Source: Parathalassolituus penaei
Lineage (GTDB): Bacteria > Pseudomonadota > Gammaproteobacteria > Pseudomonadales > Oceanobacteraceae
Assembly: GCF_026626885.1 (NCBI RefSeq)
Contig: NZ_JAPNOA010000058.1
Span: 227,910-291,909, forward strand
Direction: 5' to 3'
Length of the DNA: 64,000 nt
The notes beneath the pieces were generated by a model. The model made no database searches, was not told where the DNA came from, and worked only from the letters and a program-made list of their open reading frames with translations. Position 1 is the stretch's first letter. Each line of letters begins with the position of its first letter. The position numbers were made by a program, and so were the translations under genes. Positions 7,736 to 16,591 of the stretch are shown one piece after another.

Positions 7736-9055
7736 TCAGGATGTCTTGAAATCGCTGTCTTCAATTCCGGGCCGTTGGTAACGCTGGTGAATGGCGTTTA
7801 ACGGACGGTCGTAGTTGACGTAGTTGAACAGCCAGTCGACCAGTGTCACCAGTTTGTTGCGGAAGCCGATCAGCGACAGGATGTGAATAAACATCCATAC
7901 AAACCAGGCGAACGGGCCGTGGAATTTCCAGCGTGGCAGGTCAACGACGGCGCGGTTGCGGCCGATGGTGGCCATGGTGCCTTTGCTGTTGAATACGTAT
8001 GGCTCTACTTCCTTTCCACTCACCATCTGGGCAAACACTTCACCCAGCCAGGCGGCCTGGTCCATGGCGACGGCTGCCATCATTGGCAGGCCACGTGGGT
8101 CTTTGTCGGTCTGGCAGGCTGCGCAGTCGCCCAGGGCAAATACATCGGCCATACCACGCACGCGGAACCACTGGTCAATCTGGATACGACGACCCGGGTT
8201 GATCAGTTCCTGGCTGATGCCTTCAACCGGATTACCTTTGACTCCCGCAGTCCAGATCACGGAACGAGCCGGGAATTCCGAACCATCGGCTAACAACAGG
8301 CGTTTGCTGTCGTAGGAATCCACCTTGGCACCAACACGAACTTCCACACCAATGTCTTCCAGATAACGTTTGGTGTTATCCGATGCTTCCTGAGACATGG
8401 CGCCGAGCAGACGTGGGGCAGCTTCAAACACGGTGATCGACATACGGCTGAAGTCGAAGTTCGGGAAATCTTTTGGCAGAACGTGGCGTTTCATTTCGCC
8501 CAACGCACCGGCCAGTTCCACACCTGCTGGGCCACCACCAATAATGGCGATGTTCATCAGTTCGGTTTGCTGGTTTGGGTCCTGGGTGTGGGTTACCTGT
8601 TCGAGGTTCTGCAGGATGAAGTTACGGATATTGAGTGCATCCGGTACCGACTTCAGTGGCAGCAGCTGGTTGCTGGTGGAGTCGAACTGGAAGAAGTTGT
8701 TGGTACTGCCAGTGGCCAGCACCAGATAGTCGTAATCCAGATCACCTGACTCGGTGGTTACACGTTTGGCGGTGGTATCCACCATCTTCACTTCACCCAT
8801 CTGGAATTTCACATTGGAAACACCACGCAGGGCACGACGAATCGGGTAACTGATGCTGTCGGGTTCGAGGCCGCCGGTGGCTACCTGATACAGCAGGGGC
8901 TGGAAGGTATGGTGGTTGTTCTTGTCGAGCAGGATTACATCGAGGGCTGGTTCGCCTTTCCGGCGTTTACCCAGTTTTTTCGCCAGTTGCAGGCCGGCAA
9001 AGCCGGCACCAACAATGATGACCCGTGGCGTCCGGGATGGTGTGTTGTCAGTCAT
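7736..9055 (-). CDS. ndh: Type II NADH:quinone dehydrogenase (NDH-2)
   Basis: The 439-residue flavoprotein has two Rossmann folds: VIIVGAGFAGLQLAKKL near residue 11 for FAD and IAIIGGGPAGVELAGALGE near 170 for NADH, with the FAD-closing motif VFALGDCA near 310. The mid-part has the NDH-2 signature (FQPLLYQVATGGLEPDSI, and AVAMDQAAWLGE that faces quinone). C-terminal helices (WFVWMFIHILSLIGFRN) are amphipathic and anchor the enzyme at the inner membrane. It passes electrons from NADH to quinone without pumping protons. ATG 9055 starts the conserved region; upstream in-frame codons have no family similarity. It stands alone between the two halves of the quinate region. Confidence 0.9.
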   Translation of the reverse strand: MTDNTPSRTPRVIIVGAGFAGLQLAKKLGKRRKGEPALDVILLDKNNHHTFQPLLYQVATGGLEPDSISYPIRRALRGVSNVKFQMGEVKMVDTTAKRVTTESGDLDYDYLVLATGSTNNFFQFDSTSNQLLPLKSVPDALNIRNFILQNLEQVTHTQDPNQQTELMNIAIIGGGPAGVELAGALGEMKRHVLPKDFPNFDFSRMSITVFEAAPRLLGAMSQEASDNTKRYLEDIGVEVRVGAKVDSYDSKRLLLADGSEFPARSVIWTAGVKGNPVEGISQELINPGRRIQIDQWFRVRGMADVFALGDCAACQTDKDPRGLPMMAAVAMDQAAWLGEVFAQMVSGKEVEPYVFNSKGTMATIGRNRAVVDLPRWKFHGPFAWFVWMFIHILSLIGFRNKLVTLVDWLFNYVNYDRPLNAIHQRYQRPGIEDSDFKTS

Positions 9056-9608
9056 GGTTACGGACTCGCTATCTATGTTATTCGAAATCGGTAAACCAGT
9101 GATTGTTGTGGTGGAGCGGTCACAGCACACAACAGGTACTGGCAGCCCCGGTCGCGGCTGGCGTCCATAAAGAGAAACTGTTTTCGGGCGGAGGAGTGAT
9201 GTGGCGCACGGTGCGCTTACTGATCCGTCATTCCATGAACGCGGCAAGTCGGAGGGGCTTGAATGCGTGTATTAGACGCCAATCTTTGACGAATATCTGT
9301 GTTTGTTTTTGCAACAAACCTGCACATTTGTTGGTTTATTGTTGCTGAAAATGGGCCTCGTTATTGCCTTCTATCACTATTGGGCATTCCTGTTATTCCA
9401 TTTTTCGATTTTATTTTTGGGCTACGATCGTTTACTGCAGGAGCTTTCTGAATCTTTGCAATTCGCCAGGCAAGTATTGGCGGGCCAAAAAAACCGCCCG
9501 AAGGCGGTCAAAAATTGTCGAGAGTCGACAAGGAACCCTGGGCATCCTGGTGGGCGTTGAGAGGCTTCCTTGCCTGAATGCTGTTTGTTCTGTTTGGATT
9601 GGCCGGGA
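9056..9608. promoter_or_regulatory. Intergenic region between ndh and quiC
   Basis: No gene is supported here. The ndh promoter must lie in the first part. An inverted repeat, GCAACAAACC (9311-9320) facing GGTTTATTGTTGC (9333-9345), is the most notable element and could be a hairpin or a regulator site. The quiC terminator is at 9486-9508. Confidence 0.5.
9486..9508 (-). terminator. Intrinsic terminator downstream of quiC
   Basis: ACCGCC (9493-9498) pairs with GGCGGT (9503-9508), loop CGAA. On the minus strand the stem is followed by a run of seven Ts, about 100 bases after the quiC stop codon. Confidence 0.8.
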
Positions 9609-11453
9609 TCAGTGATTACCAACCGCGCGTGACTGGGCCGCCAGTCGAATAAAGGCGTTGGCTTCGCCGTAACGGTCGTAATTGCCAACCCGTTGCAGGA
9701 TTTCGCAGAACACGCCGTGTACTTCACGGGTATAGAAGTGGAAAAACTCACCGTCCTCGTTGCGGTCGTAAAGGATGTTCCACTGCTGCATTCGGGCCAG
9801 CAGCTTGTTGTCGATCTGGAAGCGCGCTTGCAGATCGCGGTAGTAGTTGGCCGGAATATCCAGATGCAGGTGCGCCGGTACACATTCGGCGGCCTTGAAG
9901 ATGTCTTCACAGGCAAATGCCAGCTGGTGCACACCGGAACCGTGGGTGGTATCGATAAAACGCTGGGCCGCGGCCGAACGGGCAGTAGTCATGTTGATCG
10001 GAATACGCACACGTTTGTTCTGGTTCAGTGCCGTGCGGCTGACCACCAGACCGTAGATGTCTGGCAGGTCCTGACTGGCTTCGACGTTGAAGTCAAACAG
10101 GCTCTTGTACAGGAAGGCTGCCGATAGAAAATCGGTGCTGGCAACGGTCTGGCCGATATGGTCGATGCGGATCAGGCCAGCGCTGCTACCAGAGCGAGTG
10201 GTTTCCAGTGGCTCAAAGTCGAGTTCAAAAAAACGTACCGGCTTGCGTTCTACGAAGTACATCAGGCTGTCGCCGATGCCACGAATGGCTGGAATATTCA
10301 GTTCACCCGGACCGGTCTGGTTGGTAAAACGGGCACAGTGGAACTGGTCAGCGCGTTTCATCACCTTTTTCAGGCTAGGGGTGCTGAATGCCAGCGCACA
10401 CACAGACACACCGTGTTTTTCAAAATGCTGGTGCGCCTGACTGGCCGGTTCACGGTTCAGCACCAGGTTGATATCGCCCTGACGCATCAGCGACACCTGT
10501 TTGGATTTGTGCTGGTGGGTTTCTTCAAAGCCGAGCTGGCTCAGCAGCTGCACCAGTTCTTCTCCGGATTCACCGGCCACTGCAAACTCTACGAACTCAA
10601 CGTCATCGACCAGTTCTTCCGGCGTGTGATCGGCTGGCAGTTCACTCTGCTGGTCTAGCCAGATCAGCGAACGCATACCGTCAACGGCGCGGTCTTCTGG
10701 CGAGGAGGCACGGAAGTCGTCGTTAAAAATCTCGTGGGAAACGTAGTCGTCGAAGCCTTTTTCTTTCAGGGCTTTCATGAACTCCACCACTGGGAAGTCA
10801 CCCTGACCCGGGAAACAACGGTAGTGACGGCTGTATTGCAGAATCTCGCGCATTTGCAGGTACGGCGCATCGGCAACCTGTACCAGTGCGATTTTTTCGA
10901 CCGGGATTTCATTACGCATGCAATCGAGGGTGGCACCACGAGAGAACATGTGGAAGGTGTCGAGGCAGATACCCAGGTTTGGATGGTCGGCGCGTTTGAC
11001 GATATCCCATGACTTGTCGTAGTCGGCAACGTGGCGACCCCAGGCCAATGCTTCGTAGGCCAGCAGGAAGCCTTCGGCCTTGGCCAGTTCGGCCAGCTCA
11101 TACAGGTCGGCAGCGGCACGAGCGTTGTCGTCAACCGAGTAGGGCGACACGTTGCTGCACATCAGGGTGCGTTTGGTGCCCAGCTCATGCATCAGCTCGA
11201 ATTTTTTCTGCATCCGATAGAAGTTGGCGCTGCGCATTGGCTCCGGCATGGCTTCGAAATCACGCATTGGCTGCAGGGCAATAATCTCCAGACCGTGGTC
11301 GGCCGCCATCAGGCGTACATCGCGAGGGCTGCCTGGAAACTGGGTCAGGTCATTCTCGAAAATCTCGACGCCCTGAAAGCCGGCTTTGGAAGCGGCTGCA
11401 AATTTCTGCTCCAGGGTTCCGGAGATGGAGACGGTTGCCAATGCTGTTTTCAT
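9609..11453 (-). CDS. quiC: 3-dehydroshikimate dehydratase, two-domain (QuiC type)
   Basis: The 614-residue protein fuses an AP-endonuclease-2-like TIM barrel (about 1-270) to a 4-hydroxyphenylpyruvate-dioxygenase-like VOC module (about 285-600), the layout of the Pseudomonas 3-dehydroshikimate dehydratases. The barrel converts 3-dehydroshikimate to protocatechuate; ligands Glu134, Asp165, His168 and Glu241 (YEALAW, LDTFH, SHEIFND) are all present. The VOC module keeps the iron triad His432 (IDHIGQ), His509 (GVHQLAF) and Glu584 (FCEILQR). ATG 11453 has GAGGAC 8 bases upstream. It is divergent from the PcaQ-like regulator, which probably activates it. What the VOC module does in this family is not established. 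Confidence 0.93.
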   Translation of the reverse strand: MKTALATVSISGTLEQKFAAASKAGFQGVEIFENDLTQFPGSPRDVRLMAADHGLEIIALQPMRDFEAMPEPMRSANFYRMQKKFELMHELGTKRTLMCSNVSPYSVDDNARAAADLYELAELAKAEGFLLAYEALAWGRHVADYDKSWDIVKRADHPNLGICLDTFHMFSRGATLDCMRNEIPVEKIALVQVADAPYLQMREILQYSRHYRCFPGQGDFPVVEFMKALKEKGFDDYVSHEIFNDDFRASSPEDRAVDGMRSLIWLDQQSELPADHTPEELVDDVEFVEFAVAGESGEELVQLLSQLGFEETHQHKSKQVSLMRQGDINLVLNREPASQAHQHFEKHGVSVCALAFSTPSLKKVMKRADQFHCARFTNQTGPGELNIPAIRGIGDSLMYFVERKPVRFFELDFEPLETTRSGSSAGLIRIDHIGQTVASTDFLSAAFLYKSLFDFNVEASQDLPDIYGLVVSRTALNQNKRVRIPINMTTARSAAAQRFIDTTHGSGVHQLAFACEDIFKAAECVPAHLHLDIPANYYRDLQARFQIDNKLLARMQQWNILYDRNEDGEFFHFYTREVHGVFCEILQRVGNYDRYGEANAFIRLAAQSRAVGNH

Positions 11454-11692
11454 GATGGTTGTCCTCGTGTGCACCAGCCCCGGGTCGGGGGATTGCTCAG
11501 TGGGCGCATAAACTAAGCCGCTTCAGTCTCGTTCAAAAATGAAATTCCCTGCTGCTCGTATGCTGCTAATGCTATGCGCCGGGCATGAAAAGACCTGTAA
11601 AAGTACCCAAACAGGTTGTTATTCCGTTTTTTCCGATTTTGTATGTTGATTTCAATCAGCGTCCAGTGTAAAAACCCTACGAAACCAAAAAT

Positions 11693-11718
11693 AACCTATA
11701 TTTTCGAAATTTGAGGTT
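11693..11718. promoter_or_regulatory. Imperfect palindrome AACCT...AGGTT, candidate LysR operator
   Basis: The 26-base element has outer arms AACCT/AGGTT and a TTTCGAAA centre, 18 of 26 positions being symmetric. Its ends read ATAACC and GGTTAG, like PcaQ half-sites but 18 bases apart. It overlaps the Shine-Dalgarno of the regulator gene, which suits autoregulation and control of divergent quiC. Confidence 0.5.
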
Positions 11719-11724
11719 AGTTTT

Positions 11725-12687
11725 ATGATGGAGAACCGCATCAAGTACCGCCACCTGCAATGTTTCCTGGAGGTTTCCCGCCAGGGGAGCGTTGGGCGTG
11801 CGGCGGATGTTCTGGCTCTCACCCAGCCAGCCGTTTCCAAAAAACTGAAAGAACTGGAAGACATGCTGGGAGTGCGCTTGCTGGATCGCAGCAAGAAAGG
11901 GGTAGAGCTGACACAATTTGGTGAGGTCTTCATCAAGTACGCCGGTACCAGTGTGGCGGCATTGCGCGAAGGTGCTAACAGTGTAGCCGAGGCCAAACAC
12001 AAGGGCCGGGCACGCTTGTCCATTGGTGTATTGCCAACCGTAGCCGCCAGCCTGATGCCAATGACCGTCCAGAAATTCCGTGAGTCTGGTCTGGATGTGA
12101 CCCTGAACATCGTATCGGCCCAGAACACCTTGCTGCTGAGCCAGTTGCGTGTGGGTGAGCTGGATCTGGTGATTGGTCGTCTGGGGGAGCCTGAACAGGT
12201 TACCGGTCTGACCTTTGAACACCTCTATTCCGAGCGTGTGAGTTTTGTTGTTCGCCCTGGTCACCCGCTGCTGCAGGGTAATTTTGATGCCAGTGGTATT
12301 GCCGAGTACACCGTACTGTATCCGCCACAGGGCTCCATTATTTTCCCGGCGGTGGAAAGTTATATGGTGGCGCTGGGCATTGGTTCTATCCCGGATCGTA
12401 TCGAGACTATTTCCGACTCGTTCGGCAAGGAATACACCCGTCACTGCAACGCCATCTGGATTGTGTCGCGTGGTGTAGTCAGCCGTGAACTGGAGAGCGG
12501 TGAGCTGGTCGAACTGCCATTGGCTGGTCAGGAAACCCTCGGCCCGGTTGGCCTGACGATTCGTGCCGACCGTGTTCCGTCTGCCCAGCTGCGTTTGCTG
12601 ATGGATGCCGCTCGTGAAAGCGCCCGTCAGATTGTGCATGGCAGTACACCATCTGCTGTGGTAATGCCGGATCGTATGGCTAGCTGA
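11725..12687 (+). CDS. pcaQ: LysR-type activator, PcaQ-like
   Basis: The 320-residue regulator has the N-terminal winged helix (YRHLQCFLEVSRQGSVGRAA, QPAVSKKLKELE) and a C-terminal LysR effector domain. The opening words (NRIKYRHLQCFLEV and RQGSVGRAADVL) closely follow PcaQ, which activates protocatechuate genes in response to beta-carboxy-cis,cis-muconate or related intermediates. GAGG 8 bases upstream supports ATG 11725. It is divergent from quiC, so it plausibly couples supply of protocatechuate to its use. The pca genes themselves are not in the window. The exact inducer is inferred. Confidence 0.85.
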   Translation: MMENRIKYRHLQCFLEVSRQGSVGRAADVLALTQPAVSKKLKELEDMLGVRLLDRSKKGVELTQFGEVFIKYAGTSVAALREGANSVAEAKHKGRARLSIGVLPTVAASLMPMTVQKFRESGLDVTLNIVSAQNTLLLSQLRVGELDLVIGRLGEPEQVTGLTFEHLYSERVSFVVRPGHPLLQGNFDASGIAEYTVLYPPQGSIIFPAVESYMVALGIGSIPDRIETISDSFGKEYTRHCNAIWIVSRGVVSRELESGELVELPLAGQETLGPVGLTIRADRVPSAQLRLLMDAARESARQIVHGSTPSAVVMPDRMAS

Positions 12688-12754
12688 GGCCTGTGTTTAT
12701 TCTGTTTGAGCCCGATTTTTTGTTCTGAATCGACATTTGTCGAACCCTGTTTAG

Positions 12755-12780
12755 CGGTGGCTACGGCCACCGTTTTTTTT
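12755..12780 (+). terminator. Intrinsic terminator of the pcaQ-like gene
   Basis: CGGTGGC (12755-12761) pairs with GCCACCG (12766-12772), loop TACG, followed by eight Ts. Confidence 0.92.
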
Positions 12781-12917
12781 GCCTGCTGTTTTATACCGTT
12801 AACTTTATGGGTTCGTATTCATGGGTTTGTATTGGCAGGTGTGCAAACGCTGTCGAGTGGCCAGTTGGCGTCGTTCGAACCTGGGAAATCGTCAGAACCT
12901 ATATAAGAAGCCTGAGC

Positions 12918-12940
12918 CCGGCAGGTTGGATTCCTGCCGG
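12918..12940 (-). terminator. Hairpin downstream of the gntR gene
   Basis: CCGGCAGG (12918-12925) pairs perfectly with CCTGCCGG (12933-12940) 24 bases after the gntR stop. The tail on the minus strand is only moderately T-rich, so termination may be partial. Confidence 0.5.
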
Positions 12941-12963
12941 TATTCGGAAGTGAAGCCTGAGCC

Positions 12964-13629
12964 TCAGATGGGCAGGGCAGAGCCCTGACTGATGTGGTGC
13001 AGCAAACAAGCCGCGGCTTCCTCTTCCTTGTCATTCAGCAGAAGATCCAGCAGCTCTTTATGTTCATCCACCACACCCTGACCACGGAACGGACGCTTTT
13101 TCAGGGCCAGCACCTGGTAACGCATAAAGAGTTCCAGAATGGTGCTGTGATAACGGATCAGTTGTCGCGAGCCGCAATTGGAAACAATGGTCATATGGAA
13201 TTCGCGATCAGCCTTCTCCCAGTCCGGGGCGTAGGTCTGTTCGTCTTCCAGCATTAATGACTGGGCACAACTGAGTCGATAGTGGGCGCTGATCAGCTGC
13301 GATTTCCATTCAATCAGGCTTTTACGATTGCGCATTGATTTTTGCAGGCCGAGTATTTCCAGAGTGCTGCGCAGCTCAATAAGCTCTTCAAGGTCTGAAA
13401 CCGAGACACTGTTTACCCGGAATCCTTTCTGGTCTTCAAACAGCACAAACCCTTCTGATACCAGACGCATCAGGGTTTCGCGCAGGGTATTGATGCTGAC
13501 GCCATAACGCTGTTGCAGAGCGTTGAGCTTCAGGCGTTCATTAGGCGGAAGAGTGCCGGTGATGATGTCGTGGCGAATGGTTTCGTAGGCTGTTTTGCCT
13601 ACCAGTTTTTTTTCTTCTGCGTTATTCAT
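12964..13629 (-). CDS. GntR family regulator, FadR/FCD subfamily
   Basis: The 221-residue protein has a winged helix (YETIRHDIITGTLPPNERL, VSINTLRETLMRLVSEGFV) and a helical FCD ligand domain with the metal-binding Asp and His pattern (DREFHMTIV near 131-139, VVDEH near 185, and LLHHI near 212). FCD regulators usually repress catabolic genes for organic acids and release DNA on binding the acid. ATG 13629 begins the family match and has GGAT upstream. It follows the binding-protein gene by 100 bases on the same strand and may be co-transcribed. It is a candidate regulator for dctPQM or quiC, which is inference. Confidence 0.88.
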   Translation of the reverse strand: MNNAEEKKLVGKTAYETIRHDIITGTLPPNERLKLNALQQRYGVSINTLRETLMRLVSEGFVLFEDQKGFRVNSVSVSDLEELIELRSTLEILGLQKSMRNRKSLIEWKSQLISAHYRLSCAQSLMLEDEQTYAPDWEKADREFHMTIVSNCGSRQLIRYHSTILELFMRYQVLALKKRPFRGQGVVDEHKELLDLLLNDKEEEAAACLLHHISQGSALPI

Positions 13630-13729
13630 GTCGAATCCAGGATGTGCCTGCCACTCAGCCTGAGGATAGGCTGGTGGCCATGCTACACCATTGTTCCGGA
13701 CGTGTGCCAATTCACGTCAGGGTTTATGC

Positions 13730-15022
13730 CTATTCCAGACGTTCCGGTTTGCCATTATTGCGACGTTCCTGCTTCCAGTCGGCTTCGCTGATAGCAGCGT
13801 CGGCTCCTGGGGTTTCAGCCAGCATCACAAAATAGTTTTCCTTGTTTTTGTCTTTCATTACGTCGGCACGTGGGCGGCCTTTCACTACGTAGACGGTTTG
13901 CAGGTTCTGGTGATCAAACGCCCGCCACTGTTCGTCACCTTTGATACCGGTGTACGAATAGTTTTCCAGTGCGCTGATGACCTTGCCGGTATCGGTTGTT
14001 CCGGCACGGCGAACCGCATCGGCGTACTGATGCACCACATTGTAGGCTGAAGCGGCACCTGCTGACGGCGAATGCTGGAAGCGGTCGGTATAACGGTTCA
14101 CAAACAGGCGGGCGTCATCGAGATTCAGAGCCGCCGGTACATCGTAGTTCCAGGCCATGGCGCCAATCACACCGTCCATGGCACCAGCTCCGGCTTCGCG
14201 TGCGGTTTCCAGATCGACCACTGGAACCACAATGGTGAAACGTTCCTGCACGTTACGTTTTTGCGCCAGTTGCAAAATAGTCGCGAGATCTTTCCCGTAT
14301 TGGCTTAACACCAGCACGTTAGCGTCCGAGTTCATGGCCGCGGCCAACGCGTTTTCGAGATCTTTCTGGCTCGGTTTCGGATATTGCACCGGCACGTTCG
14401 GGTGGGCAGCGGTGTCTTCTGTTCCTGTTACCTCGCGCATGGAGGCTTCGGCCGAAAATCCCCAGCTGTCACTGGCAGTAATGTAGAAAAATTTGTGTTC
14501 ACCGGGCAGGGTCTGGAGGTAGTTGCCAATCGCCTTGGCACCCATACGGGCGCTGATGGACTCGCGGAAAATATTGCGATGACCTTTTACACCAGTGAGT
14601 TCGTTGGCGGAGGCCTGGGTCGCAAAATAGATAATGTTCTGGCGGCTGGCTTCACGTCCGAGGGCGCGGGCCACTTCGCTGGAGCTGCCGCCCAGCATCA
14701 TCAGGGCACCGGCTTGTGCCTGAGTTGCGGCATTATTGGCGGCACGTTCCGGTTCGGATGCAGTATCGTCGCTCAGCAATTCGAGTTTGCGACCGAGTAC
14801 ACCACCGCGGCTGTTGATTTCTTCGACTGCGAGCAAGGCACCTTCGGCCTGGGCAAAGCCATGTTCCTTGTAACGGCCGCTGGCCGGATAGTGCAGACCA
14901 ATCTTGAGGGGCTCCGCAGCATTGACCGGTACGCTCAGTGAACCGGCAACAGACGCCATCAACAGTGAGAAGAGTGCTGTTCCGGCACCCATACGAGCGG
15001 CAAATTTGTGAATGCTCACCAT
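13730..15022 (-). CDS. Orphan periplasmic ligand-binding protein (branched-chain amino acid/amide type I fold)
   Basis: The 430-residue precursor has a signal peptide (SLLMASVAGSLSVPVNAAEP) and a type I periplasmic binding fold: LKIGLHYPASGRYKEHG, GALLAVEEINSRGGVLGRKLELLSDD-like start strands and a hinge around residues 130-150 and 270. Such proteins deliver amino acids, amides, urea or aromatic acids to ABC transporters, or serve as sensors. No permease or ATPase gene is adjacent, so it either serves a distant transporter or acts in sensing. The setting suggests an aromatic or alicyclic acid ligand, but nothing in the sequence fixes this. ATG 15022 has AGGA 8 bases upstream. Confidence 0.82.
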   Translation of the reverse strand: MVSIHKFAARMGAGTALFSLLMASVAGSLSVPVNAAEPLKIGLHYPASGRYKEHGFAQAEGALLAVEEINSRGGVLGRKLELLSDDTASEPERAANNAATQAQAGALMMLGGSSSEVARALGREASRQNIIYFATQASANELTGVKGHRNIFRESISARMGAKAIGNYLQTLPGEHKFFYITASDSWGFSAEASMREVTGTEDTAAHPNVPVQYPKPSQKDLENALAAAMNSDANVLVLSQYGKDLATILQLAQKRNVQERFTIVVPVVDLETAREAGAGAMDGVIGAMAWNYDVPAALNLDDARLFVNRYTDRFQHSPSAGAASAYNVVHQYADAVRRAGTTDTGKVISALENYSYTGIKGDEQWRAFDHQNLQTVYVVKGRPRADVMKDKNKENYFVMLAETPGADAAISEADWKQERRNNGKPERLE

Positions 15023-15241
15023 TTTCCGTGTCCTGATTTTTATTATGGGAATAGCAAACCATAACATGATGGACTGTGGGAAAAATGGCTCAGCGGGCAT
15101 GGCAGGTCATGATGTTCTTTGCCGTCAATATGCCGAAAGTTGAATATGGCGATGCTTTGAAATTGTCACCTTTGTCACTTATCGGTCAGCCATTGGGCGT
15201 CAGTCATGTCATGCCGATGGGCCCGTCAGCCTATGGGTGAA

Positions 15242-16279
15242 TCAGGTACTGGCGGGCCGCTGTAAATGCAGGAACCAGCCACCCAAAGCGCCAATCGCGC
15301 TGCCGATGGAAATATCCAGCAGGCGAATCAGCACCAGTTCATCGTGGGGCATACCGGTGCTGGCTACACCCGCGAAGATCACGGTTAACGGGGTGATAAA
15401 AATCACGGCAAGTCCGTAGTTCCGCAGAATCAGCGATTCAATCACGATACTCAGACCAATAATCGCAAAGCTCAGCCCCCAGGGGCCCATTGGAATCTGG
15501 AAAATCAGCCAGGCCAGTACCAGACCCACTGCAGTACCCACAATACGCTGGACCTTGCGCATCCATACCAGTCGGAAGCTGGTGCCCTGCAGAATCGCCG
15601 CACAGGATATTGGGACCCAATAGGGGTTATGCAGCTCCAGCAAATGCGCGATCTGGTAACTCAGGCCAATCAGGCCACCGGTGATCAGGGCCTCGCGAAC
15701 CAGAGGACGAATCCGTTCGGACGCCTGTGGCAGCGGTGTACGGACTTCCGGCGTCGGGAACAGCAGGCTATACAGAAACACCAGCAGGCATGAGGACATG
15801 CTGCCCAGCATGATCAGGCCCACTCGTTGCGGAATACTGTGCAGATCAAACGGTATTACCGTGGCAATGGCTGCCACCATAATAAAGAAGAAGTTACCGG
15901 GTGGTGAAATCCGGAAATAACGGCAGATCAGGGTGATCATAAAAGATGCCAGCCCCAGCACCACCGCGCCAAGTACCGGATGCCAGGCGGCCAACAATCC
16001 CAGCGCCACACTGGCTGCCATTCCGAAGGCCACCACCTGCATGGTCACCATACGTCTGCCAAGACTGGCAGCTGGCATATACATCACTGCCATCGCGCCC
16101 ATACAGGCCATCAACCCACTCTGAAATGCGCCTAATGCCGCACCAATAAAGGCCGGAACCGCACAACATAAGGCCACCAGCATGGCGTGGTGCCATGGGC
16201 GTGGGCTGGGGTTCAGGGCAACCAGCGCCTTGAGATGATCTCCAAAGGTAATGGGAAGTGGTGCTGTGTTGGTGGACAT
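15242..16279 (-). CDS. FUSC family inner-membrane protein (aromatic acid exporter-like)
   Basis: The 345-residue protein has two bundles of hydrophobic helices (about 30-160 and 195-335). The second bundle carries the FUSC signature NPYWVPISCAAILQG followed by RKVQRIVGTAVGLVLA and LRNYGLAVIFITPLTVIFA. Members include YccS-like and AaeB-like proteins, some of which export aromatic carboxylic acids. The large cytoplasmic insert of AaeB is absent, so this is a short member. Being next to the protocatechuate region makes an efflux role for hydroxybenzoates reasonable, but that is inference. Confidence 0.85.
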   Translation of the reverse strand: MSTNTAPLPITFGDHLKALVALNPSPRPWHHAMLVALCCAVPAFIGAALGAFQSGLMACMGAMAVMYMPAASLGRRMVTMQVVAFGMAASVALGLLAAWHPVLGAVVLGLASFMITLICRYFRISPPGNFFFIMVAAIATVIPFDLHSIPQRVGLIMLGSMSSCLLVFLYSLLFPTPEVRTPLPQASERIRPLVREALITGGLIGLSYQIAHLLELHNPYWVPISCAAILQGTSFRLVWMRKVQRIVGTAVGLVLAWLIFQIPMGPWGLSFAIIGLSIVIESLILRNYGLAVIFITPLTVIFAGVASTGMPHDELVLIRLLDISIGSAIGALGGWFLHLQRPAST

Positions 16280-16591
16280 ATGAGAGGAAAGCTCTGCAGG
16301 AGATGGTTAACAGATTAACGGAATTGCCGAGGCGGTTAAACGGCGCAGCAACAGGAACAGGCAAGTGCCGCCAATAATATTGGCAACCGCTGACATTGGT
16401 CAGGATTCGTCCCGACCAAACTTGAATACAGGAATGTCAGGTGTAAACCGCAGTAAATTGACTGAGGAATGGGGCATAACGGCCAAAGTCGTAACGTTCG
16501 TCCGGTTTTTGCAAATGAAGTGCCGCAAAACATGAAGAATGACTGGCTGCTGTGTATATTCTTTGTACTGGATATTAGCGGAGCCTTGTCC
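16280..16591. promoter_or_regulatory. Divergent intergenic region between the FUSC gene and the PhnD-like gene
   Basis: No gene is supported in these 312 bases. In-frame codons upstream of 16592 (for example ATG 16532) exist but lack a ribosome site, whereas GGAG at 16580-16583 fits ATG 16592. Promoters for both flanking genes must lie here; I see no clear operator. Confidence 0.4.

Noticed and set aside
7225-7764. Minus-strand open frame of 179 codons through the structured repeat and the heptad array.
   Set aside because: Most of it translates tandem and hairpin repeats (Gly-Val-Gly-Arg-Arg units), it has no ribosome site and it overlaps the ndh 3' end and terminator.
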